From Aphrophora alni (Eukaryota; Arthropoda; Insecta; Hemiptera; Aphrophoridae), in the NCBI GenBank assembly GCA_963513935.1, contig OY740777.1, forward strand, positions 11,829,092-11,893,091: a stretch of DNA of 64,000 nucleotides, given 5' to 3'. Both the position numbers and the translations under genes were made by a program. How positions within the stretch are numbered: position 1 is the first letter of the stretch; each line of letters opens with the position of its first letter. The notes beneath the pieces were generated by a model that was not told the DNA's origin, ran no database searches, and saw only the letters and a list, made by a program, of their open reading frames with translations. Positions 35,801 to 47,442 of this stretch are shown in pieces.

Positions 35801-35973
35801 AATAAGCCTACTAGCTGGTAAAAACGTATACTTAAGCGTTAAAATCAATGAAACATTGGTTGCCATACATTTTTCCTAAATGGGATTTTACTCAGAATAA
35901 TTTACCTCTCCTGTAATGTTACACTTTTAATCTTATAAAAAACATGCATATATCCAAAAAATGTAATTTTTAA

Positions 35974-36013
<40 letters not shown>

Positions 36014-37134
36014 TATATATTTTAACTAGTAGAGGGTTGGTTGTTGACAGCTTTTATTTGTTATTGTTGTATAGTTAGATATTTTTAGAGAACGGAACAG
36101 AGAGTTGTATTGAAAGTGTTGTTAATTGATCAACTGGACTATAATTTCCACAGTTGTATTTTGTTTATTTTCACTGGAAAACGATATCAGTAAATATCGT
36201 TAACTCCAAATCATATGGAAGAAAAATTTGCATTGCAAGAATGGTAAAATAAAGAATAAACTCAAGTTTATTAATTTGTTTACAGTATACTTTTTAAAAT
36301 ATACGTAATTGCTCAATACAAACCGATTTCAATTCCGATAAAAACGATGGATCTCCAAATATTCAGCGAAATTAATCCGAGCAACGAGTTCAAACTACAT
36401 TTACTTCTTGGTAGTACTTTGTTGTTTTAATTTATGAATATAGTTGTCAATAAACAAAATACGACACAGAAGTAATTGCTCTTATAAAAATTTTAGCAAT
36501 TCATATTAATAAAACTGAAGTATAATATTCATAAAAATAACTATTATTTACAAATAATGTTTCCCAAAAAATATTCTTATTAATTGCAATCTGTATAATG
36601 TAGGCTACTGTTTTATTGCTGATCATCGTAAAAGTACTTTAATTCCTGTTATAAAATTATAAAATTAATTAACAGGTCATAAATCGTAAAGCGTCAACTG
36701 TTTCTGGACCATTGTCTCCAATTAAGAAGAGCAATAAATAAGGCTTTATCAACAAGTCCAAGTTTATAGTTTATCTCACTTTAATTATTGGCTTTCATTG
36801 GTCTGGCGAAGTCTTCACCCACGTTGCGTCCTTCGCTGTGATTTGTTATTCAAATCTTCGGTTGTGTAAAACAGTTCTTATGAAATCTTCGTCCAATTTT
36901 CCAGTTTAAAATAATTTATGGAGTATTTTTTAATTGACATGTTTAATTTAACGTTACATTAATTATATTGACGATAGTGTCTGTTGGTTTTGTTTGAGTT
37001 GCGTTTCTTTGTCAGTAATTAGTATTTTATATTGTTTACGATTAATTAGGTTTAAACTAATTAAAAATATCAACGGTACAACGTCGAGATATTCTTACAG
37101 AGTTATAATTCCAATAACCATCAGCAGTAGACTA
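35801..37134. other. No gene; (TA)n microsatellite
   Basis: (TA)n occupies about 35977-36011. The rest is AT-rich with no recognised feature. Confidence 0.55.
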
Positions 37135-37320
37135 TATGGGCTTGGCTCCTGAGGAAATCCAACTTGATTTACCTACTATTCCTTCTCTTTTATCATTCCT
37201 ATCTCGTCTCTCTTGACCAAGTTTTGTTCTTTGACGACGTTAACGCTATTTAACACTAGGAGTATTTATTTTTTACATCTTTTTTTACTTATCCGGGTTG
37301 GTAATCGTTAAATATTTCAA
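37135..37320 (+). repeat. SINE-like family A, copy 5
   Basis: Contains CCTGAGGAAATCC, TCGTCTCTCTTGACCAAGTT, TGTTCTTTGACGACGTTAAC and GCTATTTAACACTAGGAG. It lies ~120 bp upstream of the satellite. A family D-like word (GGGCGGTCATTTTAAA) follows at 37323. Confidence 0.6.
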
Positions 37321-37442
37321 ACGGGCGGTCATTTTAAAGGTTTATTCTTCATCTTATTAAACTTAAACACATTAAATTTGATAAAAATGTGTAGACTTCA
37401 ATTGTGCACGTCAGGGTAGGCTATAAATGAAAAAAAAATATG

Positions 37443-40400
37443 CAAAAGGATGAAAAATAGCGAAGTTGTCAAAATTTCGAAAAGTGACCTTCCAATAGAC
37501 GTCTTCTAGCTTTACAATTTAACGCCAAACAGTAGGTTTCTTTAGGTTCCTACAAGGCGCAAAACAAAAGGATGAAAAATAGCGAAGTTGTCAAAAATTC
37601 GAACAGTGACCTTCCAATAGACGTTTTCTAGCTTTACAATTTAACGCCAAACTGTAGGTTTCTGTAGGTTCCTACAAGGCGCCAAACAAAAGGATGAAAA
37701 ATAGCGAAGTTGTCAAAAATTCGAACAGTGACCTTCCAATGGACGTCTTCTAGCTTTACAATTTAACGCCAAACTGTAGGTTTCTGTAGGTTCATACAAG
37801 GCGCCAAACAAAAGGATGAAATATAGCGAAGTTGTCAAAAATTCGAACAGTGACCTTCCAATAGACGTCTTCTAGCTTTACAATTTAACGCCAAACTGTA
37901 GGTTTCTGTAGGTTCCTACAAGGCGCCAAACAAAAGGATGAAAAATAGCGAAGTTGTCAAAAATTCGAACAGTGACCTTCCAATGGACGTCTTCTAGCTT
38001 TACAATTTAACGCCAAACTGTAGGTTTCTGTAGGTTCCTACAAGGCGCCAAACAAAAGGATGAAAAATAGTGAAGTTGTCAAAAATTCGAACAGTGACCT
38101 TCCAATAGACGTCTTCTAGCTTTACAATTTAACGCCAAACTGTAGGTTTCTGTAGGTTCCTACAAGGCGCCAAACAAAAGGATGAAAAATAGCGAAGTTG
38201 TCAAAAATTCGAACAGTGACCTTCCAATGGACGTCTTCTAGCTTTACAATTTAACGCCAAACTGTAGGTTTCTGTAGGTTCCTACAAGGCGCCAAACAAA
38301 AGGATGAAAAATAGTGAAGTTGTCAAAAATTCGAACAGTGACCTTCCAATAGACGTCTTCTAGCTTTACAATTTAACGCCAAACTGTAGGTTTCTGTAGG
38401 TTCCTACAAGGCGCCAAACAAAAGGATGAAAAATAACGAAGTTGTCAAAAATTCGAACAGTGACCTTCCAATGGACGTCTTCTAGCTTTACAATTTAACG
38501 CCAAACTGTAGGTTTCTGTAGGTTCCTACAAGACGCCAAACAAAAGGATGAAAAATAGCGAAGTTGTCAAAAATTCGAACAGTGACTTTCCAATAGACGT
38601 CTTCTAGCTTTACAATTTAACGCCAAACTGTAGGTTTCTGTAGGTTCCTACAAGGCGCCAAACTAAAGGATGAAAAATAGCGAAGTTGTCAAAAATTCGA
38701 ACAGTGACTTTCCAATAGACGTCTTCTAGCTTTACAATTTAACGCCAAACTGTAGGTTTCTGTAGGTTCCTACAAGGCGCCAAACTAAAGGATGAAAAAT
38801 AGCGAAGTTGTCAAAAATTCGAACAGTGACTTTCCAATAGACGTCTTCTAGCTTTACAATTTAACGCCAAACTGTAGGTTTCTGTAGGTTCCTACAAGGC
38901 GCCAAACTAAAGGATGAAAAATAGCGAAGTTGTCAAAAATTCGAACAGTGACCTTCCAATAGACGTCTTCTAGCTTTACAATTTAACGCCAAACTGTAGG
39001 CTTCTGTAGGTTCATACAAGGCGCCAAACTAAAGGATGAAAAATAGCGAAGTTGTCAAAAATTCGAACAGTGACCTTCCAATAGACGTCTTCTAGCTTTA
39101 CAATTTAACGCCAAACTGTAGGCTTCTGTAGGTTCATACAAGGCGCCAAACTAAAGGATGAAAAATAGCGAAGTTGTCTAAAAATTCGAACAGTGACCTT
39201 CCAATAGACGTCTTCTAGCTTTACAATTTAACGCCAAACTGTAGGTTTCTGTAGGTTCCTACAAGGCGCCAAACTAAAGGATGAAAAATAGCGAAGTTGT
39301 CAAAAATTCGAACAGTGACCTTCCAATAGACGTCTTCTAGCTTTACAATTTAACGCCAAACTGTAGGCTTCTGTAGGTTCATACAAGGCGCCAAACTAAA
39401 GGATGAAAAATAGCGAAGTTGTCAAAAATTCGAACAGTGACCTTCCAATAGACGTCTTCTAGCTTTACAATTTAACGCCAAACTGTAGGCTTCTGTAGGT
39501 TCATACAAGGCGCCAAACTAAAGGATGAAAAATAGCGAAGTTGTCAAAAATTCGAACAGTGACCTTCCAATAGACGTCTTCTAGCTTTACAATTTAACAT
39601 CAAACTTTAGGCTTCTGTAGGTTCATACAAGGCGCCAAACTAAAGGATGAAAAATAGCGAAGTTGTCAAAAATTCGAACAGTGACCTTCCAATAGACGTC
39701 TTCTAGCTTTACAATTTAACGCCAAACTGTAGGTTTCTGTAGGTTCCTACAAGGCGCCAAACTAAAGGATGAAAAATAGCGAAGTTGTCAAAAATTCGAA
39801 CAGTGACCTTCCAATAGACGTCTTCTAGCTTTACAATTTAACGCCAAACTGTAGGCTTCTGTAGGTTCCTACAAGGCGCCAAACTAAAGGATGAAAAATA
39901 GCGAAGTTGTCAAAAATTCGAACAGTGACTTTCCAATAGACGTCTTCTAGCTTTACAATTTAACGCCAAACTGTAGGTTTCTGTAGGTTCCTACAAGACG
40001 CCAAACAAAAGGATGAAAAATAGCGAAGTTGTCAAAAATTCGAACAGTGACTTTCCAATAGACGTCTTCTAGCTTTACAATTTAACGCCAAACTGTAGGT
40101 TTATGTAGGTTCCTACAAAACGCCAAACTAAAGGATGAAAAATAGCGAAGTTGTCAAAAATTCGAACAGTGACTTTCCAATAGACGTCTTCTAGCTTTAC
40201 AATTTAACGCCAAACTGTAGGTTTCTGTAGGTTCCTACAAGGCGCCAAACTAAAGGATGAAAAATAGTGAAGTTGTCAAAAATTCGAAAAGTGACCTTCC
40301 AATAGACGTCTTCTAGCTTTACAATTTAACGCCAAACTGTAGGTTTCTGTAGGTTCCTACAAGGCGCCAAACAAAAGGATGAAAAATAGTGAAGTTGTCA

Positions 40401-43400
40401 AAAATTCGAACAGTGACCTTCCAATAGACGTCTTCTAGCTTTACAATTTAACGCAAAACTGTAGGTTTCTGTAGGTTCCTACAAGGCGCCAAACTAAAGG
40501 ATGAAAAATAGTGAAGTTGTCAAAAATTCGAACAGTGACTTTCCAATAGACGTCTTCTAGCTTTACAATTTAACGCCAAACTGTAGGTTTCTGTAGGTTC
40601 CTACAAGGCGCCAAACAAAAGGATGAAAAATAGTGAAGTTGTCAAAAATTCGAACAGTGACCTTCCAATAGACGTCTTCTAGCTTTACAATTTAACGCCA
40701 AACTGTAGGTTTCTGTAGGTTCCTACAAGGCGCCAAACAAAAGGATGAAAAATAGTGAAGTTGTCAAAAATTCGAACAGTGACCTTCCAATAGACGTCTT
40801 CTAGCTTTACAATTTAACGCAAAACTGTAGGTTTCTGTAGGTTCCTACAAGGCGCCAAACTAAAGGATGAAAAATAGTGAAGTTGTCAAAAATTCGAACA
40901 GTGACCTTCCAATAGACGTCTTCTAGCTTTACAATTTAACGCAAAACTGTAGGTTTCTGTAGGTTCCTACAAGGCGCCAAACTAAAGGATGAAAAATAGT
41001 GAAGTTGTCAAAAATTCGAACAGTGACCTTCCAATAGACGTCTTCTAGCTTTACAATTTAACGCAAAACTGTAGGTTTCTGTAGGTTCCTACAAGGCGCC
41101 AAACTAAAGGATGAAAAATAGTGAAGTTGTCAAAAATTCGAACAGTGACTTTCCAATAGACGTCTTCTAGCTTTACAATTTAACGCCAAACTGTAGGTTT
41201 CTGTAGGTTCCTACAAGGCGCCAAACAAAAGGATGAAAAATAGTGAAGTTGTCAAAAATTCGAAAAGTGACCTTCCAATAGACGTCTTCTAGCTTTACAA
41301 TTTAACGCCAAACTGTAGGTTTCTGTAGGTTCCTACAAGGCGCCAAACTAAAGGATGAAAAATAGTGAAGTTGTCAAAAATTCGAACAGTGACCTTCCAA
41401 TAGACGTCTTCTAGCTTTACAATTTAACGCCAAACTGTAGGCTTCTGTAGGTTCCTACAAGGCGCCAAACAAAAGGATGAAAAATAGCGAAGTTGTCAAA
41501 AATTCGAACAGTAACCTTCCAATAGACGTCTTCTAGCTTTACAATTTAACGCCAAACTGTAGGTTTCTGTAGGTTCCTACAAGGCGCCAAACAAAAGGAT
41601 GAAAAATAGTGAAGTTGTCAAAAATTCGAACAGTGACCTTCCAATAGACGTCTTCTAGCTTTACAATTTAACGCCAAACTGTAGGCTTCTGTAGGTTCAT
41701 ACAAGGCGCCAAACTAAAGGATGAAAAATAGCGAAGTTGTCAAAAATTCGAACAGTGACCTTCCAATAGACGTCTTCTAGCTTTACAATTTAACGCCCAA
41801 CTGTAGGCTTCTGTAGGTTCATACAAGGCGCCAAACTAAAGGTTGAAAAATAGCGAAGTTGTCAAAAATTCGAACAGTGACCTTCCAATAGACGTCTTCT
41901 AGCTTTACAATTTAACGCCAAACTGTAGGCTTCTGTAGGTTCATACAAGGCGCCAAACTAAAGGATGAAAAATAGCGAAGTTGTCAAAAATTCGAACCGA
42001 GACCTTCCAATAGACGTCTTCTAGCTTTACAATTTAACGCCAAACTGTAGGTTTCTGTAGGTTCCTACAAGGCGCCAAACAAAAGGATGAAAAATAGTGA
42101 AGTTGTCAAAAATTCGAACAGTGACCTTCCAATAGACGTCTTCTAGCTTTACAATTTAACGCCAAACTGTAGGCTTCTGTAGGTTCATACAAGGCGCCAA
42201 ACTAAAGGATGAAAAATAGCGAAGTTGTCAAAAATTCGAACAGTGACCTTCCAATAGACGTCTTCTAGCTTTACAATTTAACGCCAAACTGTAGGCTTCT
42301 GTAGGTTCATACAAGGCGCCAAACTAAAGGATGAAAAATAGCGAAGTTGTCAAAAATTCGAACAGTGACCTTCCAATAGACGTCTTCTAGCTTTACAATT
42401 TAACGCCAAACTGTAGGCTTCTGTAGGTTCATACAAGGCGCCAAACTAAAGGATGAAAAATAGCGAAGTTGTCAAAAATTCGAACAGTGACCTTCCAAAA
42501 GACGTCTTCTAGCTTTACAATTTAACGCCAAACTGTAGGTTTCTGTAGGTTCCTACAAGGCGCCAAACTAAAGGATGAAAAATAGCGAAGTTGTCAAAAA
42601 TTCGAACAGTGACCTTCCAATAGACGTCTTCTAGCTTTACAATTTAACGCCAAACTGTAGGCTTCTGTAGGTTCCTACAAGGCGCCAAACTAAAGGATGA
42701 AAAATAGCGAAGTTGTCAAAAATTCGAACAGTGACTTTCCAATAGACGTCTTCTAGCTTTACAATTTAACGCCAAACTGTAAGTTTCTGTAGGTTCCTAC
42801 AAGACGCCAAACAAAAGGATGAAAAATAGCGAAGTTGTCAAAAATTCGAACAGTGACTTTCCAATAGACGTCTTCTAGCTTTACAATTTAACGCCAAACT
42901 GTAGGTTTATGTAGGTTCCTACAAAACGCCAAACTAAAGGATGAAAAATAGCGAAGTTGTCAAAAATTCGAACAGTGACTTTCCAATAGACGTCTTCTAG
43001 CTTTACAATTTAACGCCAAACTGTAGGTTTCTGTAGGTTCCTACAAGGCGCCAAAAAAAGGATGAAAAATAGTGAAGTTGTCAAAAATTCGAAAAGTGAC
43101 CTTCCAATAGACGTCTTCTAGCTTTACAATTTAACGCCAAACTGTAGGTTTCTGTAGGTTCCTACAAGGCGCCAAACAAAAGGATGAAAAATAGTGAAGT
43201 TGTCAAAAATTCGAACAGTGACCTTCCAATAGACGTCTTCTAGCTTTACAATTTAACGCAAAACTGTAGGTTTCTGTAGGTTCCTACAAGGCGCCAAACA
43301 AAAGGATGAAAAATAGTGAAGTTGTCAAAAATTCGAAAAGTGACCTTCCAATAGACGTCTTCTAGCTTTACAATTTAACGCCAAACTGTAGGTTTCTGTA

Positions 43401-44648
43401 GGTTCCTACAAGGCGCCAAACTAAAGGATGAAAAATAGTGAAGTTGTCAAAAATTCGAACAGTGACCTTCCAATAGACGTCTTCTAGCTTTACAATTTAA
43501 CGCCAAACTGTAGGCTTCTGTAGGTTCCTACAAGGCGCCAAACAAAAGGATGAAAAATAGCGAAGTTGTCAAAAATTCGAACAGTGACCTTCCAATAGAC
43601 GTCTTCTAGCTTTACAATTTAACGCCAAACTGTAGGTTTCTGTAGGTTCCTACAAGGCGCCAAACAAAAGGATGAAAAATAGTGAAGTTGTCAAAAATTC
43701 GAACAGTGACCTTCCAATAGACGTCTTCTAGCTTTACAATTTAACGCAAAACTGTAGGTTTCTGTAGGTTCCTACAAGGCGCCAAACAAAAGGATGAAAA
43801 ATAGTGAAGTTGTCAAAAATTCGAAAAGTGACCTTCCAATAGACGTCTTCTAGCTTTACAATTTAACGCCAAACTGTAGGTTTCTGTAGGTTCCTACAAG
43901 GCGCCAAACAAAAGGATGAAAAATAGCGAAGTTGTCAAATATTCGAACAGTGACCTTCCAATAGACGTCTTCTAGCTTTACAATTTAACGCCAAACTGTA
44001 GGTTTCTGTAGGTTCCTACAAGGCGCCAAACAAAAGGATGAAAAATAGCGAAGTTGTCAAATATTCGAACAGTGACCTTCCAATAGACGTCTTCTAGCTT
44101 TACAATTTAACGCCAAACTGTAGGTTTCTGTAGGTTCCTACAAGGCGCCAAACAAAAGGATGAAAAATAGTGAAGTTGTCAAAAATTCGAACAGTGACCT
44201 TCCAATAGACGTCTTCTAGCTTTACAATTTAACGCCAAACTGTAGGTTTCTGTAGGTTCCTACAAGGCGCCAAACAAAAGGATGAAAAATAGTGAAGTTG
44301 TCAAAAATTCGAACAGTGACCTTCCAATAGACGTCTTCTAGCTTTACAATTTAACGCCAAACAGTAGGTTTCTGTAGGTTCCTACAAGGCGCCAAACAAA
44401 AGGATGAAAAATAGTGAAGTTGTCAAAAATTCGAACAGTGACCTTCCAATAGACGTCTTCTAGCTTTACAATTTAACGCCAAACTGTAGGTTTCTGTAGG
44501 TTCCTACAAGGCGCCAAACAAAAGGATGAAAAATAGTGAAGTTGTCAAAAATTCGAACAGTGACCTTCCAATAGACGTCTTCTAGCTTTACAATTTAACG
44601 CCAAACAGTAGGTTTCTGTAGGTTCCTACAAGGCGCCAAACAAAAGGG
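37443..44648 (+). repeat. 122-bp satellite array, 59 units
   Basis: Head-to-tail units of 122 bp. GGATGAAAAATAG starts at 37448, 37570, 37692, 37814 and so on, and the last phase point is 44646, giving 59 periods. Each unit contains three palindromes: TTCGAA, AGACGTCT and GGCGCC, plus a small hairpin GTAGGTTCCTAC. Units differ by a few diagnostic substitutions (AGCGAAG/AGTGAAG, TGACCTT/TGACTTT, ATAGACG/ATGGACG, GGTTCCTAC/GGTTCATAC, AAACAAAAGG/AAACTAAAGG, CGCCAAAC/CGCAAAAC). No open frame persists because 122 is not a multiple of 3 and stops recur. Indels are almost absent. Confidence 0.99.
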
Positions 44649-45044
44649 GCTGTGCAAGTAGGCCTACCATGCATCCGCAAAGAACTTGTTTTATAAAATT
44701 GTTTTATAATTGTTGAAATTATCCGGCTCTATAGAACAATAAAATAAACTATAATTCTGTATGCGACTCAATTTTACAACCAAAAAACAAACACGCACCC
44801 TTAAAGAGAGTTTACGTAAAATTTTCAAATATAAACTAATATTTTGTTATTACAAACTTTAAAAAAGAAATTAATAAACAACCATTTAGGTAATAAGAAC
44901 TCTAAAAAGTTTTTGAAATTTGTGAATTTTCTAACCTAGAAGAAGAAAAAAATAGATAGGTAGATATTATCCCCTACGTTTTCTTCTAATTAAAAAAAAA
45001 ATACTGGAACTAAAATCATTGTTTTTTTTTTTAATTCTGTTGTT
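44649..45044. other. Satellite flank, no gene
   Basis: The array ends abruptly into GGCTGTGCAAGTAGGCCTAC. AT-rich sequence follows with a TAGGCCTA palindrome at 44659. Confidence 0.5.
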
Positions 45045-45290
45045 CAAGGGCGGAAACCCTTTCGGTCATTATCGGCTTTTAACAAAGAAAGGAAAAAAAC
45101 GCAAAATAATTACCTCCATCAACCTGTAATTACGTCAGAGTCGGGAGAGAACAAGAGTTGGTCAAGAGAGATCTGATGGGAAAGATGAAACATAGTAATC
45201 TAACCTAAGACTACTTTAAAAGAGTGTAGATTCAGCTAAACTCCCTCGGGATTAAAACTCTTGTACCTACTACAATCGAGCGCCTGAAGG
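45045..45290 (-). repeat. SINE-like family A, copy 6
   Basis: The most complete copy, on the minus strand: TTTTAATCCCGAGGGAGTTT, AGCTGAATCTACACTCTTTT, CTCTCTTGACCAACTCTTGT, TCTCTCCCGACTCTGACG, and the tail CCGATAATGACCGAAAGGGT. It defines both ends of the family. Confidence 0.75.
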
Positions 45291-46060
45291 GGATTAGTTA
45301 AAACAATGAGAATTTATAAAATGATAAATATGTTTCATGTTTTTGGTTAACGCTTCTAAAAATCAACTTTTAAAAATTGCAACTGATGTTTGCAAATGAC
45401 GTTTTTATTTATTCTATAACAGAGCAATGAGACCATATGAAATGGTTTTGTTTTCACAGTAGGCCTACCTCATGAACCGATATTTTTGGAAAGACCAATA
45501 CGTTTTGATTGAATCCTTTAAAGACTAAAATTTTGTAAACTGATTTTATGAAAACAGAACTTTGTGTTTGTGTCTTATTCCTTGTATAGGGCCTACATCA
45601 ATTTTGAAATATCGAAAATGCAAAATATGATGACAACCCTCCCTTTGGATCTATAAAAACACAGCCAAATTTAAAATGACTATAAAAACGATATTTTTCA
45701 ATTTTTTCTTTCTAATAACTACAAAACTAAAAAAACTCTTAATTTTTCAAGATTAAAGCCGTATTTGTTTCATATTATTTAATTTATACATCATTTCATT
45801 TTTAGACTATATTTGATAATTTCGTGTCCAAAAAGTAATTCGTAAAGGAAAAAGTTGAATAGATTTAAAGCAGATATGAAACTGCAAGGATTCAATGTTG
45901 AGAGAAATGCGTCTCGACCCGGCTTAAAGGATCAATAATACTACCCAGCTTCAAGTAATGCACAGCAGTTTGTACCACTTTATCTGTGTTTTGGAATGAA
46001 ATGAAGCATTTAATCGATCATTTGTATGAGTAATAAGTTCAATAAAAATAATAAATATAA
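45291..46060. other. No gene seen
   Basis: AT-rich sequence with TAGGCCTA at 45460. Confidence 0.5.
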
Positions 46061-46600
46061 AGAGTGTCCCGAAATAAGTGGACTGTCTATCCACATCAAA
46101 ACGAACAAAAATATCAACTAAGTTGAATTCCTCTTCATTATCTCTCTGTCCGCCATTTTGTTCTTTTACTACAAAACTTTTTAACTCCAGAAATAGATAA
46201 GACATTGAGTTCAGATTTGGTGTCAGCGTCTTGTGTGTTACGTTTTACTAAGCACAGAACTTCATTTTTATAATTTTCAAAATGGCGGCTGTTTAATTTT
46301 GTTTAACTATTTTGGAGATATTCAACGTTAAAAGGCCGCCATTTTGAAAGTTATAAAACTAAAGTCTTTGTGTTTGGTACACTTGTAAAACAGTACATAC
46401 AAAATGTTTAAACCAAATATAAAATTACTGTTATCTATTTCTGGACTTCTAACGTTTTGTTGTATAATAACAAAATGGCGGATAGACGGATAATAAAGTG
46501 GAAATCTAGAATATGTTACCAGACTCTTTTTTTCCTTTTGATGTATGTAATTGGAAAATTAAAGTTGGAAATTGTGTAATTCTTGATTTTAAAACGACTA
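46061..46600. mobile_element. Family D element arranged as a foldback
   Basis: Two family D arms sit head to head. The left arm on the minus strand gives CCGCCATTTTGAAAATTATA, GTAAAACGTAACACAC, CCAAATCTGAACTCAATGTC, TTATCTATTTCTGGAG and AAAATGGCGGACAG. The right arm on the plus strand repeats that order from about 46328 to 46500. The left end is GAGTGTCCCGAAATAAGTGG, a transposon-terminus word. The minus frame at 45951-46205 is a spurious reading of the left arm. Confidence 0.75.
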
Positions 46601-46713
46601 AAGAATTTTTTTAAACCTAAAAAAGGATGGTTTTCCTAACGTAGTCTATATTATTAGTTTCAAATTGCACAATTCCTAACGAAACTTTGTCAGGGGCTAA
46701 CAATTTTGAGAAT
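46601..46713. other. Spacer between two mobile elements
   Basis: AT-rich sequence with no recognised feature. Confidence 0.4.
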
Positions 46714-46922
46714 TGGGTAATTATATAGCAGAGCTGCCTCACTTCAAAATCAATTTTTATGGGTTTTATTCGTCAAATAAATGTTGGAAAAATATTTTAT
46801 TATCGAAAAAAAGTGTCGGAAAGATGATTACATAATACAATTACCTACACAAGTAGTTTTTTCGTGAAAAAATTAACTCTGTGTTATCTTTCATACTCAT
46901 GACATTCACTTCAATAAACGTA

Positions 46923-46942
46923 CGGAAGGTTTGGCCAGGTGG

Positions 46943-46980
<38 letters not shown>

Positions 46981-47001
46981 CAACCTGGCCAAACCTTTCG
47001 T
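46923..47001. mobile_element. Nested ~79-bp palindrome around (TA)18
   Basis: CGGAAGGTTTGGCCAGGTGG (46923-46942) and CAACCTGGCCAAACCTTTCG (46982-47001) are inverted copies flanking a (TA)n run at about 46944-46979. It could be a tiny MITE inserted in the Merlin-like element, or hairpin-prone microsatellite seeding. Confidence 0.65.
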
Positions 47002-47013
47002 GACATATAATAA

Positions 47014-47271
47014 TACAGCCCTACATATGCGTACACTGAAGCACATACGCAGACAATTGAACGTCAATGGAGGGAGGTGCAAGGAAATGTGCCGCGATAT
47101 GGAAATTCAAAACAACATTTCCGTGGCCATATAGCCGAATTTATGTTTAAGAGAAAGTACAATGAGTATAATACTCGTTTTCATCATTTATGGCGAATTA
47201 CGAGTGAAATACATTTAAATTCAATAAATTCCTCATCTACTGAATTTGCAGCAGAATTTGACTCTGATTAA
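47014..47271 (+). pseudogene. Merlin-type (IS1016/ISXO2-like) transposase, C-terminal fragment
   Basis: An open frame without its own start encodes YSPTYAYTEAHTQTIERQWR, then NVPRYGNSKQHFRGHIAEFM and FKRKYNE. The HTQTIE.W....N.PR......HL.E..W+R+.. arrangement is the C-terminal signature of the DDE transposase of Merlin elements, which are related to bacterial IS1016. The final catalytic glutamate is expected in this region. The N-terminal and central catalytic segments are missing, so it is not functional. The frame remains open for 85 codons to a natural TAA, which argues for recent deletion. Confidence 0.8.
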
Positions 47272-47442
47272 GATTTTCTTGTGTAATCTTTATGATGTTT
47301 TATCATAATGTGAAATTATGTTATGTAATCATCTTTCCGACACTTTTTTTCGATAGTAAAATATTTTTCCAACATTTATTTGACGAATAAAACCTTTAAA
47401 AATTGATTTTGAAGTGAGGCAGCTCTGCTATATAATTACCCA

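Larger units (their letters stand above)
46714..47442 (+). mobile_element. Merlin-like DNA transposon, internally deleted
   Basis: A 729-bp element with long terminal inverted repeats: left arm 46714 to about 46832 and right arm 47331-47442. The ends read TGGGTAATTATATAGCAGAG and CTCTGCTATATAATTACCCA. The arms are nearly identical apart from a few bases (TTATGGG against TTAAAGG) and one small indel, which implies recent origin. Between them are a TA-centred palindrome and the C-terminal part of an IS1016/ISXO2-type transposase, so this is a deletion derivative of a Merlin element. An 8-9-bp target duplication is not obvious. Confidence 0.8.

Noticed and set aside
37443..44648. CRISPR array
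   Set aside because: The unit is 122 bp with no unique spacers between identical repeats, and the genome is eukaryotic. It is a satellite.
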